DNA from: Edaphochlamys debaryana
Taxonomy: Eukaryota; Chlorophyta; Chlorophyceae; Chlamydomonadales
Direction of reading: 5' to 3'
Assembly (NCBI GenBank): GCA_016858145.1
Contig: JAEHOE010000096.1
Span: forward strand, 372,001 to 436,000
Length of the DNA stretch: 64,000 bases
This document shows, in pieces, positions 24,301 through 33,789 of this stretch. Numbering within the stretch: position 1 is the first letter of the stretch; each line of letters starts with the position of its first letter. The translations under genes were made by a program, and so were the position numbers. The notes beneath the pieces are model-generated. The model worked only from the letters and a program-made list of their open reading frames with translations, made no database searches and was not told the origin of the DNA.

Positions 24301-24836
24301 GGTGCCCAGCTTGGCGACGGGGAGGGGCCCCACACGACAGCCGCCAACCCCGCCCGGCCGCCCCCAAGGCCCCGACTTCACCCGGCCGAGCAACGAAGTA
24401 CACACCCACGTGCCGGGCCCGACCCCAGCCACCTTGCCATACACGCGAGGTGACAGTGGCAGTAGTGCCGCCAGCAGCCGCAACATCATGCCGAGAACGG
24501 AGGGGAACACCCAAGCGTCTTGCCAGGAAACCCGCGCCATGTCGAAGGCGGCAGCCCATGGCCGCGACGCGACATACAGGGCTTTGCGAAATGCACCGCC
24601 TTCACAAGGAAAGCTTATCAGGAGGGCCGTGATTGGGAGCTGCGGCACACAAGTCGCGGCCCGTGTCATCAGTAGTGCGACACAAATGCCACGAAGAAGC
24701 GGCCCCCAGGACCCACCGTAGACGGCAAACCCTCGCAGTATGGCATCGCCATCTGGACGTATGCCAATAGGCCGCATAACAACAGTGCGAGCGCGACCAG
24801 GGGCTCGCCAAGCATGCTTGCTGCGTGCGGGACCAT
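21307..24836 (-). CDS. Unknown multi-span membrane protein (3' half unresolved)
   Basis: Exons 1-6 join cleanly: 24836-24717, 24639-24433, 24250-24092, 23964-23887, 23725-23093, 22824-22638. The start ATG at 24836 opens a hydrophobic span (EPLVALALLLCGLLAYVQ). Five or six further spans follow, including AWVFPSVLGMMLRLLAALLP, WPYDILLFMSVLGVW and VNMVVELSYCAWVAMANCVL. Then comes a long Ala/Pro/Gly-rich soluble region and Ala/Glu-rich helical segments (LTRLEAALAACAG, VERGCVEAALAAEALG). Downstream coding segments are visible around 22444-22564, at YDVELLDAPPDPGLVL (about 22010-22060), at LCEVLYDTAMWCSVRQEAERV (about 21540-21690) and the last exon GLLEAVQADVRAYLWKLAP ending at the stop 21307-21309, but borders between 22444 and 21370 are not settled. 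I recognise no family; a lineage-specific membrane protein is likely. Confidence 0.6.
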
Positions 24837-25904
24837 TTCTTCACGACTTGAGACCCCCTCTAAACGTTTAACTTGATTGTATGCTGTGCTTGACGTAGAG
24901 GCTCTTGGTGCTCCGTATTGCTTCGTATTTGGCCGGCTGTGCCGCATGCGGAGTTCCCAACGGCTGCTCGGCCTGTGTCGAGGTCACACCGAGTTTAACG
25001 CGCACGATGGGGTCCTGCTGCAGGGCAATCCGTCCCTTTAGCTTTCGCGCGCCCAACCAGACGGCCTCCCTGGTCCTCCAGACATCGAACATCCTGCCTG
25101 GACATCCGACTCACGCACGTCCACACTCCGCAGCGCGCGCCCCTTCCCCCTCAGCAGCCACCGCCTGCCCGTTGCCCTCGCCTCATGGCTACTACACCCT
25201 TCCAGAATTGAAGAAACCCGTCTTCATCCCCCCTCCCCCCAGCCGCCCCCCTCTACCCAGCTTGGCCCTGTATCGACCCCCTCTGTCCGCCAAACCGTCG
25301 CAAATCAATCCCAACCCTCGTTCCCCACCGTAATCCTGCTCCTAATCCCCCGCCCTGCAACCAGACAGCCGCGCCCGATCCCGCCTGCACACGCCAGCTG
25401 CGTACGTCCATGCCTCGCCCGTTCTTTGCGACCCCCTCCGCCGCCCGTCCCGAGACGCGAGGGCAGCTGTACCCTACCCCCGCCTCGCCGCGCGGGGCGA
25501 CGCACTCCCGCTCAGCTCCTGGCATCCACCCCCGCCCCGTCCTTGGCGTCCCCACCGGCATGGTGGCAGACTCAGAGGCGGCCCCCCTGCGGCCGCAGCC
25601 GCCCCGCACCGCACGGTGCCCCCAGGTCCCCCCGCCCCGCCCGTGCGAGGGCCCCCTGGCAGGCCAAAGGCTCCTCCCCCTCTTCAACGGGCGGTTGGCA
25701 ATTGATGACGGTTGGCGGTTGCCCGTCCTCGCCCCGTCGCCCCTCCCTGTGGCGGGGCCGCTGTGACCGTTGGCCCCCGGCCCCCCGCCCCGCCGCCCGC
25801 CTCACACCTCGCGGCCTGCAGGTGCTCCGGCGGCCGTCCATGGCGGTTGGCGCCAGGGGGCGGCGGCGGGGCGGTTGCCGGCCGTTGGCGACCGTTGGCG
25901 GCGG
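24837..25904. other. Intergenic between acyl-CoA oxidase and membrane-protein gene
   Basis: Both neighbours are transcribed leftwards, so this holds the 3' flank of the oxidase gene and the promoter of the membrane-protein gene. The 24837-25090 part is AT-richer and promoter-like. I see no gene. Confidence 0.5.
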
Positions 25905-26957
25905 TTAGACCTCGAACCCCGCCGCCTGCAGGTACTCCTTGTAGATGTCGGGCTGCGGCCCCCCCGAGTTGCTGCCCCCCAGGCCGATGGGGGCGCGCAG
26001 GATGCGGTCCGAGATGCCGAACGAGTCCACCTGGGCAGGGGGGTGATTGTAGGGAGGGGGGGCAGGGGGGGTTCGTGACGTGGGTACGGGGGCGAGCTCA
26101 CGCAGGGGAGAGCGGACCGCAAAGGAGGGCAAACCCGCGGAGCCGCCTCCCGTGAGCAAGCACACCAAAAGGCCTCTCCCCCCCTCCCCCCCTCCCCACC
26201 CCCCCTCCCCTCACCAGCAGCGTGGCCACCCCCCTCAGCTCCCCGCACAGCGAGGTGACCAGGCGGCTGATGGCCTTGGCCTTGGAGGGGGCAATGTACT
26301 CGTCGTTCCTGGGGGGGGGGGGAGACGGGCATTTATAGTTTGGTGGAGGTGAAATGGTTTGGCGGCCTGTCCGCAGGAACGCCGCACAGCCCTCATGCGA
26401 CGCCTCCCTCCCCTTTTCCCCTTTGCCTCCTCTTGCCCCATTCATTCCCTCCCCGCCCCCTCCCGCCAGCCCCCTTCTACCTGAACACGTCCCCCTCCCA
26501 ACCCCCTCTACCCTGCCCCTCTCCTCTTTCTTCCCCTTGCATCTGAACAACATTTCCTCCTCCTCCCCTCCCCTCCTCACCCCCTCCTCCGCCATCCCCC
26601 CCCCACCTGAACATCATGTCCCCCTCGATCAGCCGCAGCGCAAACAGGTCGCTCAGCGCCCGCAGCGCCCGGCGGCAGTCGGGGTCCACACAGCCCTCCA
26701 CGGCGCGGAGGAACGTCCTGACAGGGGGGAGGGGGGGGGGGAGGGGGGGAGGAGGGAGTCAGTTGAGCACCGGTAGGGGCGGTGTTGAGGGGCGGAATCC
26801 GAGGGGCACGGCAACTGCGGAGTGCCGGTAATGGCGATATAGGCGATGTTGGTGGGCAGGGTACCGACGGAAGGGCACTGCAACTGGCCCCTGCGACCGG
26901 TGAACGGCCTGCCAGCAAGGCTGCCCGCCTGGCCCCCCATGGCCTTGCCTCCCCCCC

Positions 26958-26989
<32 letters not shown>

Positions 26990-29900
26990 CACTTGTACAC
27001 CACGCTCTCCACGTACGCGTTGGCCAGGTCGATCACGTGCGCCAGGCACTTGTTCCAGGCGTGGAAGGCGCCCAGGCGGGGGCCGTGCTTGCGCAGGCGG
27101 AGCGACAGCGTGAAGAGCATGCGGGCGGTCCTGGGGGGGAGGAGGGGGGGGGAAGGGGTGGGGGAAAGGGCGAAGGACAGCAGTAGCGATGGCAGCGGCA
27201 GTGATTGCTAAGTTGCACTGACCCTTCGCGCCATCACCCCTCTAACTCTCCGCCTACACGCCCGCCCGCCCCCCCCTTCCCCTCCCCCCCACCCCCCCAC
27301 CCCCACCCCCCCACCCCACACCTGTACTCCAGGGCCTTGGCCAGGAAGGCGGGGTCCCTCAGGTGCCGCGGCTCCGTGTCGTGCGTGACCAGGGGGTTGT
27401 TGGGCAGCGCGCCCAGCAGGCTGCCAGGGGGAGGGGGGAGGGGGGGGGAAGGGGGGCGTCAAGGCTGGGAGCCAGGCTGACGGACACCCGACTCTCGGAC
27501 CGGTCATGGGAGGGTGTGTGGAAGGGCTTCCATGTGCGTTCCCCTCGGGTCGCCTGCTCCTCCGCCTCCCAGCCCCGCGCCACCACCAACCCCGAGGCCC
27601 CCAACGCCAATGGAACGCATACCCCTCCCCCACCCGCCCCTCCTTCCCTCCCCTCCCCCACCCTCCTCCCCCGCCCCACCTGGAGCGCAGGAAGTGGTAG
27701 GTGGCGGTGAGGGGCGCCCCCGCGAACTGCTGGCGGTACTCCTTGAGCAGCATGGCCGACACCTGGGGGGGGGAGGGGGGGGGCATCAAGGGGGAGGGGA
27801 GTTTGGAGCTGGGCGGGACCGCGTCGCCGGCGCCAGGGAAGCAGAGCTTGCGACGGTGCGTACCCCCGGGAGCGAGCACCGCCACCGCCAAGAGCAGGGG
27901 GGGGGGGCCGGGCGCCAGGTACCCCCGGCCTCCTGGCAGCCCCTGCGGCTCCGGCGCCCGAGGGGAGGCGCCCCCAGCCACGCCCGACCCACGCCCCCCC
28001 TGGCCCCCCTGGCTGGCAGAGGCCGGGGGCAGGAAGGCGCGTCGCCGGTAGCAGCGAGCAAGCCCGCGGCCTACTCTCCCCAGCTCTAGGCCTCAGTGCA
28101 CATTGCGCTCGTTGGCTTCCGTGCTTCCCCCCTCCCCCTCCCCCTTAACCCCCCCCCCCACCCCCACCTGCTGCAGCAGCACCGTGTTGTCCCCCTCAAA
28201 GGTCTGGAAGATGTCGTGGTCGGAGCGCAGCGCGCCCAGGCGGTTCACGGCGGCGTAGCCGTGGCCGCCGCAGCACTCGCGGCAGGTGGAGAGCGCGGCC
28301 TGGGGGGGGGGAGGGGAGGAGGGGAGGGGAGGAGGGGAGGGGAAAGGGGAGGGGCCTGATGTGGGTCGTCTGCGTGCGGTCCGGTCACAACTGCTGCTGG
28401 GGCTCCTGACATTGCGTCCGGTCCTTGGCCCCCGCTGCCGCCGCCAACGCGTTGGACCGGGCGATGCCCCTCCCCCCTCCCCCTCCCCTCCCCCCCCCCC
28501 CCCACCTGTGTGAAGCTGGTGGTGTAGGCCTTGAGGCCCGCGGACAGGGCGTGCACCTGGCGGGGGGGGGAGGGGGGGGAGGGGGAAACGGTGAGGGGGT
28601 GAGGCATCCAACGCCCCTCCCTCTCTGCCATGTGAGGACGACACACAGGCACCCTAAGGAAGTTCCACTCCAGGCCCAGGGCCAGCCCCCAGGCCCAGGC
28701 CCCAACCCCCCGGGCCCACCCCGGGCCCACCTCCTCCACCAGCTTGGGGTCCCTCGTGCGCTTCATGTCCACGTACTTGTCCACCAGCAGCACCTGGGGG
28801 GGGGGAGGGGGGAGGGGGGGGGGGAGGGGGGTGAAGAGAGGGGAGAGGTAGGGGAGACATCGGGGAGAGATCGGGGAGAAATAGGAGGAGAGATCGGGGA
28901 GAGATCGGGGAGAGGTCAGGGAGAGATGGGGGAGAGGTCGGGGAGAGAAACGGGAGAGGTCGGGAAGAGATAGGAGGAGAGATATGGGACAGGTCGGGGA
29001 GAGATACGCGAGAGGTCGGGGAGAGGTCGGGGAGAGGTCGGGGAGAGGTCGGGGAGAGGTGGGGCAGAGATCGGGGGGAGATACCCCGCTTTCCCCCCCC
29101 CTCCCCCACCTTGCCGAAGTGCAGGGCGTACGTGGTGGCGAGGATGGGGATGAGCTTGAGCTGCGTGGACTGGTAGTCCAGGATGGCCACCTGGGGGGGG
29201 GGAGGCAAGAGGGGGCAGACATAGGGGGGGAGGGGGCAGACACAGCGGGGTCAGGACGCGTGCACTCTACCTGCATCACCCCCACCCTTTCCCCATCCTT
29301 CTCCCCGACCCCCCACCCCACCTCCGGTGAGTCCGGGGGCCCGAACTGCTGCCGCAGGGCCGTGTAGCGGATGGCAATGGTGATGGCGCCCTGGGGGGGG
29401 GGGGAGGTGGGGAGGAAGGGGGCGCCAAGATTGGTTCAGGGAACGTGGGCACGGGCTTGCTGTGTTGCCCTCCTAGCGTTGTTCCTCTCTCACGGCCCCC
29501 CTGGCATGGCCTTGGGGATCCCCCGCCCTCGCCCCAACCCGCCCTCCCGGCCTCCCGGGGCAGGGGGCATACAGGGATGTGACAGGGAACGTGGGTGGCA
29601 GGCTCCGCACCCCTCCCCGACCCATTACAGGCGCACTTCCCTGCCCTGCCCTGGATGGGCTCAGCTCGTCCGGTCCGCTCCCACGGCCCCCCTGCGTCAT
29701 CTCACAAGAACCCCCCAACCGCACCTCCCCAAACCACCCCGACCCATCCACCCCCCACCTTGAGCACCCCCACGCTGCCCGCCGTCAGCCCCACGCGGCC
29801 GCCCGTCAGCTCCCCCAGCGTGGCAGCGAACCTGGTGGAGGGGGCGGGGGGGAGGGGAGGGGGAAGGGGGAAGGGGGGGGGAAGCGTGGACCCCATGCCG

Positions 29901-32700
29901 GCCGCAACGCCTCGCGAGACCTGCAACCCTGAAGACCCCTGCCCCCCCCCTCCGTTCTCGGCACCCCCCGCTCCCTCCAACGCTATCCCAACCACAAGCC
30001 GGCCCCCGCAACCCCACCCTCCCCCGAACCCCTCCCCCAACCCCCACCCCCCCAACCCCCCCCCACCTGCGCGCCTGGCTGGTGAGCGGCGAGCTGTACC
30101 GCCCGCTCTTGTCCACACTCGCGAACTTGTCCAGCAGGTAGGTGCGGGGGATGCGCACGTGGGAGAAGCGGATGGCGCCGTTGTCGATGCCGTTGAGGCC
30201 CACCTGGGGGGGGGGGCGGTTGGAGGGGGTGATTTTCGGAGCATTGGAGAGCGAAGGAAGAGATAGAGCGGCAGCCAGGGGGGGGTTGAGGGGGGGGGCA
30301 GGTTGAGAAGACAGGCAGGTCTGCAGGCAGGTGAAGGTGGGCGTGGAGCCCTCTCCCGGGGAACCTTGCTCCCCCCGCCTCGCCCAACACCCGCCGCGAC
30401 CCTCCCCTCAACACTGCCCTCCCAGCGCCCCACCTCCTCGAACGAGCCCCTCCTTCCGTCCCTCCCACTCTCCCAACCTCACCCCGACCCCACCCCCGCC
30501 CCACCTCAACCCCCACCCCCGCCCCCAACCCCCCCACTTCTCTGCCCCCCCCCCAACCCCCACCTTGTACCCGCAGTCCCGTATCTCCACCCCCGGCAGG
30601 CACGCCCCCGCCTCGTCCCGCAGCGGCACCACGAAGGCGTGCACCCCGTGGTCCACCAGCTGGGGGCCGCCGTTGGGGTCGGGGACCTTGAGCCTGGAGG
30701 GGAGGGGGGGGGGGGAGGGGGGGTCGCGCACACCTAGGCCCACTCGCCCCCCCGCACACAAGGCCCATGGCCAGTAACCCCCCCAACCCCTGGACCCTGC
30801 TTAGCCCACGGTTGCTCTCTGCCAGCCCCCCCCTCCCCTCCCCCCTCCCCCTCCCCCCCCCTACCGCGCGAACACCGTGGCCATGCGGCCGTCCTCCGCC
30901 CCGTTGCCGATCCACCACTTGATGGCCCCCTCGTCGGGGGTGTGCACCACCCACTCGTCGCTCAGCACGTCCAGCACCGCCTCGGTCTGCAGGGCGGCCA
31001 CGTTGGAGCCTGGGGGTAAGGGGGGGGGAGGGGGAGGGGGAGGGAGGGGAGGGGGGGAAAGGGGAGGGGGGGGAGGGGGGAGGGAGGGGCTGAGGGCCCG
31101 AGTCGGCCACGCCCAACCCCGCAGCACGTGCCTCCCTCCCACAAGCCCCTGTCCGCCACACCCAACCTCGCCACCCGGCAGAGCGCCGGTGCCCTTCCCC
31201 GACCCAACACGCCGCGCGCACGTCCCCTGGCACCGCCAGGCAACGGCCCCCACCCCCCTTCCCCCACCCGCCCCTCCCCCTGTCAAGTTTCCCCCCCTCC
31301 CCCCTGTCAGGTCCCCCCCTCTCCCCCCTGTCAGGTCCCCCCCTCCCCCCTGTCAGGTCCCCCCCTCCCCCCTGTCAGGTCCCCCCCTCTCGCCCTCCCT
31401 CCCCCCCCTCCCCCCCCCACCGTGCTTGAGCTCCGTCATGGCGAAGCAGCCCGGCAGCTTGAGCCGGGCGATGTCGTCGAACCAGCGCCGCCGGTGCTGC
31501 TCCGTGCCCAGGTTCAGGATGGAGCCGCCCCACAGCGAGTACTGCACACCCGACTTGACCTGGGGGCGGAGTGGGATCAAGACGGGTGTTGCATGCGGGG
31601 GTGTTGGGTGCTCTCCTGGGGGCTCACCCCTTCCCCCGTCAGCGCAGTCCCCAGGCTCCGACCCCCCCAGCACATGCCCCACCCCACCATGAAGCTCAGG
31701 TCGATCAGCGCCAGGCACTCCCCCAGGTAGAAGTACTTGCGGGGGTCACGCGCCAGCAGCTCCAGGGGGGAGTAGCCGGACTGGGGGGGTGGAGGGGGGG
31801 TGGAGGGAGAGAGGGGGGGATGCTGGCGGCAGCTGGAGCCTGCTGACTTGCACTCCACGCCCTTCCGAACTGAGCCCGGGCCACAGCCGGACCACAATGC
31901 CGTGCCTGAGACCGGCCTCTGCCCCTGCACACACGCTGGCAGCCTCCGTCGCACACCCTGTCCTGCCAAGCCACAGTTCCAGGCGAGCCCACCGCGGCCC
32001 TCCCTCATCGCCCGCCAGGCCCCGCCCCCGACCCCGACTCCCCCCCGCCAACCCCAGCCCCCGACCACCCCAGGCCCCCACCTGCAGCACCAGCTTTATG
32101 GAGCGACGCACCAGCTCCCGGTGCTCCTCTGGGGGGTAGGGGGGTGGGAAAGGGTGTGGGGGAGGAGAGAGGGCGTGTGAATGAGGGAAGATAAGGCAGG
32201 AGCGCCAGAGGCAAGCGACTCTGCAAAACGGCTTTCAAGCAACAAAACCGGCTGCCAGGCGACAGCATGGGCCTTCCCAATTGAGAAGGACGCTAGGGCT
32301 GCGCTAAGGGGTTCCTCTAGAGTTTGGGGGCGGGCCGCCGGGGAAAACCCCAGCCCTGGGGTTTCAGCGCGGCCGTTGCGGCGGCTGACGTGGTCCGGTA
32401 CCGTTGTTGCCCCGACACCCGCTAGCACCTTCGCTCGCCGGTCCCTTGCGCACGCTGCGGGCGACACGACAGCGCTGGAGTCGCTGCCTCACCTTTGGAG
32501 AGGCTCTCCTCAACGGTGGGCAGCAGCTCCGGGTGCTGGCCAAACAGGTCGTAGACCTTGGCCTTCATGTCGCGCATGTCGTCCAGGTAGGACTCCAGCA
32601 CGCCCGGGTCGAAGCGCGGCAGCGACTTGACCGCCGAGCGGCCCTGGCCAGCGCAGGGCTCCATCGAGAGCCCCGGCTGCGAAGCCGGGGGTTGCGCCAT
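25905..32700 (-). CDS. ACX: Acyl-CoA oxidase
   Basis: Nineteen exons close to 672 aa, the usual length for the family: 32700-32493, 32128-32082, 31780-31688, 31559-31421, 31009-30865, 30693-30564, 30203-30067, 29831-29759, 29390-29322, 29190-29110, 28793-28731, 28556-28506, 28299-28168, 27762-27680, 27420-27322, 27130-26993, 26717-26607, 26308-26215, 26030-25905. The enzyme is an FAD protein that oxidises acyl-CoA to trans-2-enoyl-CoA and passes electrons to O2, giving H2O2; it is the first step of peroxisomal beta-oxidation. Flavin/substrate motif [13 protein letters not shown] (about 154-166), CCGGHGY (421-427) and the loop [12 protein letters not shown] with the presumed catalytic Glu447 are all present. 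The C-terminus (LQAAGFEV) is not a canonical PTS1 and no R-x5-H-L type PTS2 is visible in the first 60 residues. Confidence 0.95.
26966..26990. repeat. Long homopolymer C run in an oxidase intron
   Basis: A long uninterrupted C run in plus orientation lies just beyond the donor side of oxidase exon 16, so in the transcript it is a G run starting next to the 5' splice site (GTGAGG then G's). Confidence 0.7.
28835..29085. repeat. Intronic minisatellite, about 10-12 bp unit
   Basis: Within the oxidase intron 28794-29109, units of GAGAGGTCGGG/GAGAGATCGGG type repeat some twenty times with point variation; the right half (about 28990-29060) is the most homogeneous, suggesting recent expansion. 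Confidence 0.8.
31277..31395. repeat. Intronic minisatellite, about 20-22 bp unit
   Basis: Within the oxidase intron 31010-31420, five near-identical units of CCCCCCTGTCAGGTCCCCC occur, differing in C-run length. On the transcript strand each unit carries a G-run-bounded GACCTGACAG core. Confidence 0.8.
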
Positions 32701-33789
32701 GGCTGGGCGCCCGAGTAAAAAGAAGCCCTCCGGCTTCGATCTAGAGCCTGGATTGTTGCTCAAAGTTTGCGTCGACACCGAGGATGCGCGTCGCGGGGCG
32801 GTTGCAGGCGTGTATCGTGGGAGAAGGAGTATAGTTGCTTGGCGACGTGCACGTTTTGCGCGTATGCTTCGAGTCTTTTCTGCACAGCAACAGGTAACAG
32901 CGAAAGCGTTCCTGTCGAGACACGCTCTAATTTGCCCGCACGAGCACGATGCTCGCCACGCCAGCACAGGCCCCTAACCGCTGTGGCACGCAAAACACAA
33001 TCGCGACTTTCTGAGTCCACCCGCCCTCCGCTGCGGTTGCTGCAGCAGTTGCGGAGCTCCGTGCAGCCGCCGCTCCGGCCCCTCCCCTCTTCTTTCCCCA
33101 AACTGGCCACGGCACGTTCGGGCACGTCGGCAGCGCCTCTCGGCCGTCGGCCCTCCCTGCCCTCCTCAGTCCTCACCCGCCACGCCCGGACCAACTGGTC
33201 GCCCAGCCAGGCCCCGGTGCCCCTGCGCTCCCCGTCATTGCTGTGCGTGGGGGTGCAGGTCCGGCAACCGGCAGGCGGGGGTGCTCGCAAGGAAGCCGGG
33301 GGTGCGGGCGGTGGTGCGCTCGCCGCCCGCGTGTCTCCTTTCCGCCAGCGCGGACCCCCACCCCCACGCTGCACGGCCCCTGCGAACACGGAGAATCCCC
33401 ACGCCCCATCGTGCCGAGGAGTCATGGAGACCAGAGCGCTCCGGCACAAGACGACCCGCGTAACATGAGAACATGATTACATCCGTCTGACTGTACACCC
33501 TTCACCAGGCAATGTCCTGCGGAACCCGCTGCAACGACACAAGGGAACGGCACCCTGCCCAGGGCTGCCCCCCCTCCCCCATCCTGCGCATCCCCTCCCC
33601 TTGTCCCCTGCACGCCCCCCGGCCCTGCGCCACACAGGCCACCCCTGGCGGCCGCCAACCCCGCAACAGCCATAGCCCCACTGCCCCACTCTGGCCTCAC
33701 CCTGCTCCCCGGCCACGCGTCCAACACAGCCCCGAACAGCCCCACCCCCGAACAGCCCCACCCAAAAACATATGCCCCCGCCCAGCTCC
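32701..33789. other. Intergenic between J-protein 3' end and oxidase start
   Basis: The part next to 32700 is presumably the oxidase promoter. Open frames on both strands look like composition artefacts. No gene is supported. Confidence 0.5.

Noticed and set aside
24157..24777. Alternative start MRPIGIRPDGDAILRGF for the membrane-protein gene
   Set aside because: It reads through what is a good intron (GTGGGT...GTGCCGCAG). The spliced model from 24836 keeps two hydrophobic segments in frame.
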